From contig JAABSX010000003.1 of NCBI GenBank assembly GCA_011390205.1, positions 62,001 through 126,000 on the forward strand: a DNA stretch of 64,000 bases. Reading direction: 5' to 3'. The notes below the pieces were generated by a model that saw nothing but the letters and a program-made list of their open reading frames with translations, did no database searches and was not told the origin of the DNA. Positions 34,732 through 43,111 of this stretch are shown one piece after another. The position numbers and the translations under genes were made by a program. Positions within the stretch are counted from its first letter, which is position 1, and each line of letters opens with the position of its first letter. The stretch comes from Microscillaceae bacterium. GTDB lineage: Bacteria > Bacteroidota > Bacteroidia > Cytophagales > Microscillaceae.

Positions 34732-34800
34732 AATCCGTAAAACGGTCTATAGACTGTCTTAGAATTAAAATTTGGCAGACCGAAATTGCCCCTACGGATT
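34732..34800. other. Nested inverted repeats, possible structured RNA
   Basis: AATCCGTA (34732-34739) pairs with TACGGATT (34793-34800), and inside them CGGTCT (34743-34748) pairs with AGACCG (34777-34782). The two stems are nested with an asymmetric internal loop. It lies between convergent genes and could be a 3' end structure, small RNA or repeat relic. No T tract follows, so a simple terminator is unlikely. Confidence 0.35.
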
Positions 34801-34896
34801 CACCAAAAGAATTGCCAGACAAGCAAGATGCAAAGGTTTAAGTATCTCAAACTCTCATACATCACAGTATTTATCTGCCCAAGATGTGAAAGGTTT

Positions 34897-35589
34897 TTAG
34901 GACTCTTTCACATAAAAGAGAGGCAAGAAAGCCTCCAAAACTTTTAAATCTTCTGGAGTAGTTGCCTTTAAATTGCGGTAATCTCCTTGAATTAAGTAAA
35001 TCACAATGCCTGCTTGCTCGGCTACGCCAGCATCGTCAGTCATTGTGATTTTTTGTGGAAAGCTGTATGCTTTCTTGATGAGGGAGGTCTGAAAGGTCTG
35101 TGGAGTCTGCACCAAACAAAAATCTTCACGGGGGCGTGATACACTCGTGCCTTCTGCCGTAAGCTCTCTGAGAGAATCCTTTAGCTTTACTACAGCCACT
35201 GCACTGCCTTTTTGGGCAGCTGTGCTGTAGCTTCTTAAGATAATGTCAGCAGTAATACAAGGGCGGACTCCATCATGAATTGCTACAAGGCTGTCTTCCT
35301 TATCTGGAATCATAGCAAGTCCATTTCTGACAGATTCGGTGCGTGTCTGGCCGCCATTGGCAAGCCAAAAAGGGATTTTACACCCGTATCGAGCTACTAG
35401 CTGTTTCCAAGTTTGATGTTCTGAAGAGGCAATGACCACAATCAGCTGAATGTCAGGGTCTGCCTCCTCAAAACGCCTAAGAGTGTGAATCAAAATGGGC
35501 AAGCCCGCTACCACCAAAAACTGCTTTGGGGTTTCGCTTTCCATTCTAGAGCCACTTCCTCCTGCTACTATTAAAGCATACTTTTTCAT
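34897..35589 (-). CDS. ispD: 2-C-methyl-D-erythritol 4-phosphate cytidylyltransferase
   Basis: A 230-residue enzyme that makes CDP-methylerythritol from CTP and MEP, the third step of the non-mevalonate isoprenoid pathway. The nucleotide-binding start AGGSGSRMESETPKQFL, the DGVRPC metal region and the late MTDDAGVAEQ segment are typical. The fold is a cytoplasmic nucleotidyltransferase. It lies 166 bases downstream of queA on the same strand. Confidence 0.94.
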   Translation of the reverse strand: MKKYALIVAGGSGSRMESETPKQFLVVAGLPILIHTLRRFEEADPDIQLIVVIASSEHQTWKQLVARYGCKIPFWLANGGQTRTESVRNGLAMIPDKEDSLVAIHDGVRPCITADIILRSYSTAAQKGSAVAVVKLKDSLRELTAEGTSVSRPREDFCLVQTPQTFQTSLIKKAYSFPQKITMTDDAGVAEQAGIVIYLIQGDYRNLKATTPEDLKVLEAFLPLFYVKES

Positions 35590-35675
35590 ATAGCTTTGTA
35601 TTTTTCAGAGAAAAATAAGTACTTGGATATATTTAGTTTGCATCATCTTCTGTATAATATGCCGATAACTAAATG

Positions 35676-35747
35676 AATGTGCTAATTATCAGTATGTTAG
35701 ATAAAGAATAATATAAATTTATGTAGGCACAAAGCACTTAGCACATT
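35676..35747. other. Long inverted repeat between queA and ispD
   Basis: AATGTGCTAA (35676-35685) and TTAGCACATT (35738-35747) form a perfect 10-bp stem enclosing 52 bases. Inside are a small stem TTATC/GATAA (about 35686-35705) and the palindrome ATAAATTTAT. The layout suggests a folded RNA or leader before ispD on the minus strand; no known riboswitch is recognised. Confidence 0.35.
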
Positions 35748-35755
35748 TACTTATG

Positions 35756-36811
35756 CTATATAATCAGCATAGCATCTCCATAGCTAAAGAAACGGTATTT
35801 TTCTTTGATGGCTACTTCATAGGCATGCATCACGAGGTCATAGCCCCCAAAGGTACAAGTAGTCATAAGCAGGGTAGATTCTGGCAAATGAAAATTGGTA
35901 ATGAGTGCATTAGGGATTTTAAACTCATAGGGTGCAAATATAAATTTATCTGTCCAGCCTGAGTTAGGTTTCAATCTCCCAAGTGCAGAGACAGAAGATT
36001 CCAATGCTTTGATGGTGGTAGTGCCTACTGATACGACTCTTTTTCGGTTGTCTAATGCTTCATTGACGGCATCTGCGGTGCTTGCGAGCACCTCAAAATT
36101 TTCAGAATCAGCTTTGTGCTTGGTGAGGTCTTCTACATCTACACTTCTGAATGTGCCCAAGCCTATGTGCAAAGTGATAGGGGAGACATTCACGCCTTTT
36201 AGTTCTAGCCTTTTCACGAGTTGCTTGGTAAAGTGTAGCCCTGCTGTAGGTGCAGCTACTGCCCCCACGTGTTTGGCAAAGATGGTTTGAAAGCGTTCAC
36301 GGTCTTCAGGTTCGGTTTTGCGAAGTGCGTGTATATTTTTTGGGAGGGGGGTTTCTCCGAGTTCATCTATTAATTTATAAAACTCTTCAGTTTCATGCTT
36401 GTCAAACAAAAATCTAATAGTCCTTCCTCTCGAGGTCGTATTGTCAATTACTTCAGCTACGAGTTCTCCATTCCCGAAGAAAAGTTTATTGCCTACACGT
36501 ATTTTTCGGGCGGGGTCCACGAGCACGTCCCACAGAAACTGGTCTTGGCTGAGCTCTCTGAGCAAAAAGACTTCTATTTTTGCTCCAGTTTTTTCTTTGC
36601 TACCATACAGTCTTGCCGGGAAAACCTTGGTATTATTGACTATAAACACATCACCTTCATCAAAATAATCTACAATATCCTTAAAAGTGCGGTGTTCTAT
36701 TTCTCCCGTATCACGGTGCACCACCATTAAGCGAGATTCATCTCGGTTGGGTGTAGGGTGTAAAGCAATTAAGCTATCAGGTAAATCAAATCTAAATTCG
36801 GAAAGTTTCAT
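35756..36811 (-). CDS. queA: S-adenosylmethionine:tRNA ribosyltransferase-isomerase
   Basis: A 351-residue enzyme that transfers and isomerises the ribosyl group of SAM onto preQ1-tRNA to make epoxyqueuosine. Family segments are plain: [16 protein letters not shown] at the start, [23 protein letters not shown] and [11 protein letters not shown]. Length is standard. It is encoded on the minus strand, diverging from the FtsX-type permease gene. Confidence 0.95.
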   Translation of the reverse strand: MKLSEFRFDLPDSLIALHPTPNRDESRLMVVHRDTGEIEHRTFKDIVDYFDEGDVFIVNNTKVFPARLYGSKEKTGAKIEVFLLRELSQDQFLWDVLVDPARKIRVGNKLFFGNGELVAEVIDNTTSRGRTIRFLFDKHETEEFYKLIDELGETPLPKNIHALRKTEPEDRERFQTIFAKHVGAVAAPTAGLHFTKQLVKRLELKGVNVSPITLHIGLGTFRSVDVEDLTKHKADSENFEVLASTADAVNEALDNRKRVVSVGTTTIKALESSVSALGRLKPNSGWTDKFIFAPYEFKIPNALITNFHLPESTLLMTTCTFGGYDLVMHAYEVAIKEKYRFFSYGDAMLII

Positions 36812-36884
36812 ACAAAATATCTACAAAAAAATAAAAAAGGCATAATACTAATTAGCAAACTTAGAGAATTGTTTGAAATATCTC

Positions 36885-36892
36885 TATATTTG
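36885..36892 (+). promoter_or_regulatory. Possible -7 element before the permease gene
   Basis: TATATTTG matches TAnnTTTG, 50 bases before the ATG at 36942. The -33 position reads TTAG instead of TTTG, so this is a moderate candidate. Confidence 0.3.
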
Positions 36893-36941
36893 ATGACTGA
36901 AATAAGGGTTTATATTTTGAATCTTTCACAAAAGAACATTC

Positions 36942-38207
36942 ATGAGACGTTTTTTCCTTTTTATTCGCCTTATCTTAGAGAGTTTACGCTTTGCGTTACA
37001 GGCTTTACAATCCAATTTATTACGCACCACACTTTCATTGCTAGGGGTGAGCATCGGTATTTTTGCCATTGTTGGTGTCTTCACGATTGTGGACTCTCTG
37101 GAGCGAAAAATCAGGAATGATATGGCATTCATAGGAGATAATGTGATGTATATCCAAAAATTTCCTTGGAGTTTCGGACCAGGAAATGGAGATTTCCCTT
37201 TTTGGAAATATGCAGCCCGCCCCTCTAATACAGAAAGTGAGTTTAGGTTTTTGGAGGAGAATCTTCAAAATGCCAAGGCGGTGTCTTTTTTAGCCCAGCG
37301 TGGACGCAATACAGCAAAATATCAAAACAAAAGCATTGAAGGAGTTTTTCTTACAGGGGCTTCCTTCCAATACCCTCAGATTCAAGAGCTAGAAATCAAT
37401 GAAGGGAGATTTTTTACCAGCCAAGAATCTATCAAAAAGCAGAATGTGGTCATCATAGGTGCTGAGATAGAAGAGGCATTGTTTTCTGGGATAAGTGCCC
37501 TTGGAAAAACCATCAAAATCAAAGGAAAGCCCTTTATAGTCATAGGTGTAATGAAAAAAGAGGGGACAAACTTTTTTGGATTTAGCCCAAGAGATACACA
37601 GATAATCATGCCTTACGGAGCTTTCGGTACTTTGTATCGGATTGGCTATCAGGCAGTTGAGCCCACCATAGCCCTTAAAGGTTTTGAAGATGATGAAGGT
37701 TTGACTGCCTTAGAAGGAGAGGTAACAGGGCTTATGAGGGCCAAGCGGAGCATCAAGCCCAAAGAAGAAAGTGATTTTGCACTGAACCGAACTGAAGCCT
37801 TTGCTGATGCAATTTCTTCCTTGTTTAGTATTTTAAATCTTGCAGGGAGTTTTATAGGTTCATTCTCAATTTTGGTGGGAGGCTTCGGGATTGCCAACAT
37901 CATGTTTGTATCTGTCAAAGAGCGTACAGGGCTGATTGGTATTCAGAAATCATTGGGGGCAAAGAATTACTTCATTCTTTCGCAATTTTTATTTGAGTCT
38001 ATTTTCTTGAGTTTGATAGGAGGGGGAGTAGGTTTGTTTTTGGTTTATTTGATTTCGCTGATTCCTATTGAATCTTTTGACATCGTACTTTCCATAAGTA
38101 ATCTGATGACAGGCTTGGTTATTTCCTCTACCATTGGGTTGCTTTCTGGAGTAATTCCTGCTTATTTGGCAGCCAGAATGGACCCTGTGGAAGCGATTAG
38201 AGCATAA
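36942..38207 (+). CDS. FtsX/MacB-type ABC transporter permease
   Basis: A 421-residue membrane protein. It has an N-terminal helix (about residues 22-45), a large extracytoplasmic MacB-type domain (about 50-280) and three C-terminal helices of the FtsX fold, with the usual ERTGLIGIQKSLGAKNYFIL segment and the closing PAYLAARMDPVEAIRA. Such proteins work with a LolD/MacB ATPase to move lipoproteins, peptides or drugs, or to transmit force. No ATPase gene adjoins it in this window. Confidence 0.9.
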   Translation: MRRFFLFIRLILESLRFALQALQSNLLRTTLSLLGVSIGIFAIVGVFTIVDSLERKIRNDMAFIGDNVMYIQKFPWSFGPGNGDFPFWKYAARPSNTESEFRFLEENLQNAKAVSFLAQRGRNTAKYQNKSIEGVFLTGASFQYPQIQELEINEGRFFTSQESIKKQNVVIIGAEIEEALFSGISALGKTIKIKGKPFIVIGVMKKEGTNFFGFSPRDTQIIMPYGAFGTLYRIGYQAVEPTIALKGFEDDEGLTALEGEVTGLMRAKRSIKPKEESDFALNRTEAFADAISSLFSILNLAGSFIGSFSILVGGFGIANIMFVSVKERTGLIGIQKSLGAKNYFILSQFLFESIFLSLIGGGVGLFLVYLISLIPIESFDIVLSISNLMTGLVISSTIGLLSGVIPAYLAARMDPVEAIRA

Positions 38208-38383
38208 AAAATCTGTAAGAATTTTAATAAAACATCAAAATAAGACATTGACAGGCAGTCATTTAAGACGGAATATACGCAGCAGCAGCCCATTTATTAC
38301 GCTTCAATATTCTCTTTCTTTGTGTTTTCTTATTTATATTTGTATAAATAAGATTTTTAGAAATTACCTCAACCCCCTCAAAA

Positions 38384-39079
38384 ATGATAAACAAAGTAGT
38401 AGAAAATGCCGAAGTAGCCGTAGCAGATGTATTTGACGGTGCCATACTAATGTTAGGTGGTTTTGGGCTTTGTGGAATACCCGAAAACTCCATCACTGCC
38501 CTCGTCAAAAAAGGAGTCAAAGACCTGACTTGCATCTCTAACAATGCAGGCGTAGATGACTTCGGAATAGGTTTGATGCTCAAGCAGCACCAAGTCAGAA
38601 AAATGATTTCTTCTTATGTAGGTGAAAACAAAGAGTTTGAGCGGCAGCTCCTCTCTGGTGAGTTAGAAGTAGATTTATTGCCACAAGGCACACTTGCCGA
38701 GCGAATCAGGGCAGGCGGTGCAGGCATTCCTGCTTTCTTTACTCCAGCAGGCGTAGGTACAGAAGTAGCCGAAGGCAAAGAAGTAAGAGCGTTTGATGGC
38801 AAAATGTACTTGCTAGAGAGCTGGCTAAAAGCCGATTTTGCATTTGTCAAAGCTTGGAAAGGAGATACTTCAGGCAATCTTATCTTCAAAGGAACAGCCC
38901 GTAATTTTAACCCGATGATGGCAACCGCAGGCAAAATCACCATCGCAGAGGTAGAAGAACTGGTAGAGCCTGGAGAGCTTGACCCCAATATGGTTCATAC
39001 CTCAGGGATATTTGTGCAGCGCATCTTTCAGGGCAAAAACTATGAAAAAAGAATAGAACAAAGAACTGTCAAAAGCTAG
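38384..39079 (+). CDS. scoA: 3-oxoacid CoA-transferase subunit A
   Basis: A 231-residue alpha subunit of succinyl-CoA:3-ketoacid (or acetate/acetoacetate) CoA-transferase. It moves CoA between acids in ketone-body and short-chain fatty-acid metabolism. Segments [30 protein letters not shown] and the Gly-rich [22 protein letters not shown] are diagnostic. The catalytic Glu belongs to the B subunit, whose gene is not next to it but about 2.7 kb away on the opposite strand. A strong terminator follows within 150 bases. Confidence 0.93.
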   Translation: MINKVVENAEVAVADVFDGAILMLGGFGLCGIPENSITALVKKGVKDLTCISNNAGVDDFGIGLMLKQHQVRKMISSYVGENKEFERQLLSGELEVDLLPQGTLAERIRAGGAGIPAFFTPAGVGTEVAEGKEVRAFDGKMYLLESWLKADFAFVKAWKGDTSGNLIFKGTARNFNPMMATAGKITIAEVEELVEPGELDPNMVHTSGIFVQRIFQGKNYEKRIEQRTVKS

Positions 39080-39136
39080 ACCTTGCCTGAGTCTGCAAAT
39101 ACAGACCACCCGAAATATTTATTTATTAAACAATGT

Positions 39137-40630
39137 ATGAATTCTCAAAGATCAATTTATCATAGTCTGATTTTTTTCTTAGAAAAGAAAAATACCTCTT
39201 ATCTATTTACAAGAGGTATTTTTTTGTGGGTATTTATCCTGAGCTTTTCCCCAATCCAAGCTCAAGAGCAAGTGGCGGGGCTTTTCTCTATAAATAGCCC
39301 TCACCCCAACGGATTTCAAAAAATCCAAAGTGATAATGAAGGAAATCTTTATGCCAGTGGCTATTTTCAAGAAGTACTCTACTGGGGGGGCAAAGAGTTA
39401 TGGATAGACCAAGGTGGTTATTTTCTTGCCAAAATGGATAAAGAATACCAGTTACAATGGATTCTACAGCTAACGGCTCCTGTACGTGATTTGCAAATGG
39501 TTCAGAACCGCCTTTTTGTGCTAGGGCATTTTACCAAAAGACTTTTACTTGCCAATGATACACTTCACTCTCAAGGAGGTTTTGATAGCTACCTTTGTGA
39601 GCTGAGTATCCAAAATGGAGAGGTCATCTGGAAAAAACAATTCTCAGCCAAACGTGATATTTTAGCCCAATCTCTTGCCCTAGAAGGGGCATCTCTCTAT
39701 GCAATGGGGCATTATGAGGCAGATTTTGAGAGTGGGGATGTCAAGTTTCAGACACAGCATTTTAAAAATGTATATCTCATAAAGTTTGATTTGCAGGGCA
39801 ATGCACAGTGGGGCAGAAGGCTGAGCGGAGGACACAACGCACTCACGGGTGTCTATGGGCGAAAGGTGGAAGTGGATTCTCTCGGAAATGTATTCGTAGG
39901 CGGAGGGATTAGCGGCTATGCTGAGTTTGGAGGTGAATCTCTTCGAAGCAGTACGGAGCATTTTTATGGGGAAGGGCTTGTCTATAACCATGACCTGTTT
40001 TTGGCACGATACAGTGCCAAAGATGGCTCACTGATATGGGTCAGAAGGCTGGCACAGTATGCAGATTTGCAAGACATCAAGGCAGATGGCAAGGGCTGTG
40101 TGTATCTTACGGGATATTTTCAAGGCTGCACAAGCCAACCCTCAAACTATGGCAAGGCGTGGTTTGGTGACAAAGAGCTTCAGGCACAGCGTCTAGTGTC
40201 GGGTGAGCCAAGTGAAGATAGTTTTTTGGCAAAAATTTCTCCCTTAGGTAATTACATCTGGCTAAAACATGCCCAATCCAAAAATCACAGCAGAGGCGTC
40301 TCTATTGCAGTAGATGCAGCCAGAGATTTGGTCTTTTTGGCAGGTATCTTTGAAGGAAAACTGAGCATCAACCAGACAGAGTGGAGCATTCAATCACCTG
40401 AAAATCACCGTCAAGACCTGTATTGGGTTTGTTTTAAGGCAAATGGGGCTTGGGTGGAGGGTGATTTGTATGGGGGAGTAGCCAGTGAGCAGGTGCATAC
40501 ACTTGTATTGAGGCAAGATGGCGAACTGATACTGAGCGGCAGGCTAAGCTCACAAGTAGCACAAGGAACTCAATCACTTACTCGTAACAATGCCTTTGTG
40601 CTAAAAATCAAAGCCAAAAACAGTGATTAG
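39137..40630 (+). CDS. Secreted beta-propeller-like protein
   Basis: A 497-residue protein (from the ATG at 39137; the frame is open from a TTG at 39083). It has a signal peptide ending SFSPIQA about residue 41, and then repeated blades of the SBBP type: NEGNLYASGYF, DSLGNVFVGGGISG, GKGCVYLTGYFQG, ARDLVFLAGIFEG and DGELILSGRLS, each with an IKFDLQGNAQW-like strand. It is probably exported; no sorting domain of type IX secretion is evident at the C-terminus. A terminator-like hairpin lies inside codons 18-29, so the start is uncertain; a TTG at 39224 is an alternative. Confidence 0.78.
   Translation: MNSQRSIYHSLIFFLEKKNTSYLFTRGIFLWVFILSFSPIQAQEQVAGLFSINSPHPNGFQKIQSDNEGNLYASGYFQEVLYWGGKELWIDQGGYFLAKMDKEYQLQWILQLTAPVRDLQMVQNRLFVLGHFTKRLLLANDTLHSQGGFDSYLCELSIQNGEVIWKKQFSAKRDILAQSLALEGASLYAMGHYEADFESGDVKFQTQHFKNVYLIKFDLQGNAQWGRRLSGGHNALTGVYGRKVEVDSLGNVFVGGGISGYAEFGGESLRSSTEHFYGEGLVYNHDLFLARYSAKDGSLIWVRRLAQYADLQDIKADGKGCVYLTGYFQGCTSQPSNYGKAWFGDKELQAQRLVSGEPSEDSFLAKISPLGNYIWLKHAQSKNHSRGVSIAVDAARDLVFLAGIFEGKLSINQTEWSIQSPENHRQDLYWVCFKANGAWVEGDLYGGVASEQVHTLVLRQDGELILSGRLSSQVAQGTQSLTRNNAFVLKIKAKNSD
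39188..39223 (+). terminator. Intrinsic terminator overlapping a coding start
   Basis: A perfect 13-bp stem (39188-39200 and 39211-39223) with a 10-base loop ends in a run of seven T. It lies 109 bases after scoA and would terminate it, yet it sits inside the 5' end of the next frame, downstream of the ATG at 39137. Confidence 0.75.
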
Positions 40631-40890
40631 CCATCAGTTATTTATTATAGTTCTCCTGATTAAGTTTTACGAGAAATCTCTGACTTATACAAAAACTTAC
40701 TAAATAGGATTTCAGGATTCACAAGATTTTGACACAAAGGACAGAGTCCTGTTCTTAAAAAGACGGGACATAGCTCCCTCTTTTTTTCAATTCTTGATGT
40801 GGAGAACTATAAATGATTGGCTTGCTAAGTGGGTGTTTTAGTGCGTGTGTATGTTCATTTTATTATTGAATTATTCTCTTAAAACAATTA
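40631..40890. other. Non-coding stretch before a terminator
   Basis: No gene, RNA or repeat recognised. AT-rich spacer between convergent genes, with the terminator hairpin at its right end. Confidence 0.5.
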
Positions 40891-40934
40891 AAAAAACGAT
40901 TGCTTAGAATAAGATTTCTAAGCAATTGTTTTTT
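40891..40934. terminator. Bidirectional terminator
   Basis: An 18-bp stem with one G-T wobble (40891-40908 and 40917-40934), an 8-base loop, and A and T runs at opposite ends stands between the beta-propeller gene and the convergent M48 peptidase gene. Confidence 0.8.
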
Positions 40935-40992
40935 AATGCGCAGTTACCTTTGCCTTTATAAGGTATCTTACCTTCAGAAATTCACAATAATA

Positions 40993-41802
40993 TTATCTTG
41001 GCAAGCTATTTTTAAACGCTTGATAATTGTTTCCACTTGGCTTGGTATCACAGTTTATGGCATTTGCCTCTGCATTGATATCAGCCACTCTCGAGTCAGA
41101 GCTAGGGTGTGTGCTCAAAAAAGCGGGAGGAGCTTGGCTGTTTCCCTCTTGTAATATTTTCTCAAAGAAACCTGCTGCACCATTGCACTGATACTGTGTT
41201 TTAGAAAGAAAAATCACAGAGTATTTGTCGGCATCTTGCTCTGCAGTTCGGCTAAATTTTAGTCCGATGAGTTGCTGAGAGATATTTCCAAGTAGAGAGT
41301 TTTGCCCTGCCAATGCACCAATGAGTGTGGCCACTCCATATTGCTTGGTGAGTGTATTGGTAGAGTGTCGGCGGTCTGCATGTGCTATCTCATGCCCCAT
41401 CACACCTGCGAGTTGGTCTTCAGTATCAAGATATTTAATCAGCCCTGTGAACACATAAATATAACCGCCTGGGGTTACGAAAGCATTGAGTGTTTTGTCA
41501 TCATGAATGATGTGTACTCTCCATTCAAACTCATTTCTATACTGTACTTGTCCTGAGTTTAGGATATTATCAGTGATGCGCTGCAGGTGTCTATATGCCT
41601 CTGCATGCTTGCTGGGGTCAAGTATAGGGTATTCATTGGGCGCATTGGCAATCTGCTGCGCTGTCTGTTTGCCCAGTTCTATATCATCTTGGATAGAAAA
41701 GACATTCATGGCAGAGCCTCCAGGTGTACAACTATTGAGTGCCATCAGACTTAATAGGCTCATTATTAGAATGGTGTATTTAAGAGAGTTTGTTTTTAAC
41801 AT
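40993..41802 (-). CDS. M48 family metallopeptidase, lipoprotein
   Basis: A 269-residue zinc peptidase of the BepA/LoiP/YcaL type. It has a lipoprotein signal peptide (lipobox LNSC near residue 25), the zinc motif HEIAH in GVMGHEIAHADRRH, and the third ligand Glu in TAEQDADKYSV. The segment NAFVTPGGYIYVFTGLI is diagnostic. It probably takes part in outer-membrane protein quality control. It lies 20 bases downstream of the CoA-transferase B gene on the same strand, probably in one transcript. Confidence 0.92.
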   Translation of the reverse strand: MLKTNSLKYTILIMSLLSLMALNSCTPGGSAMNVFSIQDDIELGKQTAQQIANAPNEYPILDPSKHAEAYRHLQRITDNILNSGQVQYRNEFEWRVHIIHDDKTLNAFVTPGGYIYVFTGLIKYLDTEDQLAGVMGHEIAHADRRHSTNTLTKQYGVATLIGALAGQNSLLGNISQQLIGLKFSRTAEQDADKYSVIFLSKTQYQCNGAAGFFEKILQEGNSQAPPAFLSTHPSSDSRVADINAEANAINCDTKPSGNNYQAFKNSLPR

Positions 41803-41822
41803 ATTGATTTATTTTAAAAAAA

Positions 41823-42476
41823 TTACATTTCTACAACGTTTTCAGGAATGATTAGCTTGCCTGCTGTGGCATTTTTAATTTCTTCTATGCTTACGCCTGA
41901 AGCACGTTCACGAAGCACAAATCCACCTTCAGGAGCTATTTCAAACACACCCAGTTCGGTTACGATTTTTTTGACACACTTCACACCCGTAAGTGGAAGC
42001 GAGCATGCTGGAAGTAGTTTAGACTTGCCATATTTATCTACGTGCTGCATAGCCACTATGATATTCTCAGCAGAAGCCACTAAATCCATTGCTCCTCCCA
42101 TTCCTTTTACCATTTTGCCAGGGATTTTCCAGTTGGCGATATCACCTGTTTCAGAGACTTCCATTGCACCCAAGATGGTCAGGTTTACGTGCCCACCCCT
42201 GATCATTGCGAAGCTATCCGAAGAGCTAAACAAAGAAGAACCTGCCTGCATAGTAACAGTTTGCTTCCCTGCATTGATGAGGTCAGCATCTACTTCTGCT
42301 TCTTCTGGAAAGGGGCCTATGCCAAGCAGTCCGTTTTCAGATTGTAGCATCACATTCATCCCCTCAGGGATGTAATTGGCCACTAGGGTAGGGATTCCTA
42401 TTCCAAGATTGACATAGTAGCCATCTTCTAGCTCTTGGGCTATTCTTTTTGCAATTCCATTTTTGTCTAATGCCAT
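41823..42476 (-). CDS. scoB: 3-oxoacid CoA-transferase subunit B
   Basis: A 217-residue beta subunit. The catalytic Glu, which forms the CoA thioester, is in LQSENGLLGIG (about residue 47). The segments YYVNLGIGIPTLVANYI and KGMGGAMDLVASAENIIV are family hallmarks. It must pair with subunit A at 38384, though the genes are on opposite strands and separated by the beta-propeller and M48 genes. In most genomes A and B are adjacent. The M48 gene follows after 20 bases. Confidence 0.93.
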   Translation of the reverse strand: MALDKNGIAKRIAQELEDGYYVNLGIGIPTLVANYIPEGMNVMLQSENGLLGIGPFPEEAEVDADLINAGKQTVTMQAGSSLFSSSDSFAMIRGGHVNLTILGAMEVSETGDIANWKIPGKMVKGMGGAMDLVASAENIIVAMQHVDKYGKSKLLPACSLPLTGVKCVKKIVTELGVFEIAPEGGFVLRERASGVSIEEIKNATAGKLIIPENVVEM

Positions 42477-43111
42477 AATTTTAGCGTTGTTATAGGTCTA
42501 TTGGATAAAATAATTACTGTCTAAAAGCTACAAACAACTTAGCACCTTATGTTACACGACCACGTACACCAAGAAAATCTTGATGTGTTTATTGTATATA
42601 ATCAAGAAAGATGTGCAACCATATTTTTGGGCAATGATTGTTTAGAGCTTTAAATATAAGTTCTAAAGTAGTGCATTATTTTTAATTTATTGAGGTATTC
42701 GATAAGTTATTATTTGATAGAGAAAAAGATGTATTTTTATGTAGCTTGTTCAACCTTTATTTTTTGAACTGAGTAAAGAGTCCTGCCACAGCTTGACAGT
42801 ATAGGAGTACTTTTGGCGGAATAGAGATACTCTTTTTTGTTATTTAGAATAATTCTATGTAAAAAGTAGTAAAATCTTACTCAGGCTAACATGCTGATTA
42901 TCAGAGAGATGTTTTAACAATGATTATTTTAGAGACCTTAAAAGAAGGTAGATTAAGTGATTAGATTCTCAAAAAATTTTTGCTATCTGAAAATTGTGTT
43001 GTAGTATTGCCTATTCATAGGGATAGACGTGTTTTGAAACCACCTAAACATTGTCTTTAACAATAAGTTAAGAATTTTAGAAATTGCATTTATTACAGAA
43101 TTTTAGCCTAA
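42477..43111. other. Non-coding stretch of 635 bases before the respiratory operon
   Basis: No gene or RNA recognised. It must hold the promoters of scoB (minus) and actA (plus). ATTGT/ACAAT (inverted, 5-base spacer) occurs about 55 bases before actA. No promoter with both consensus elements at good spacing was found, which may point to regulation by another sigma factor or an activator. Confidence 0.5.

Noticed and set aside
40945-40952. TACCTTTG, a full match to the -7 promoter consensus
   Set aside because: It points toward a minus-strand gene with no plus-strand gene downstream and has no -33 element.
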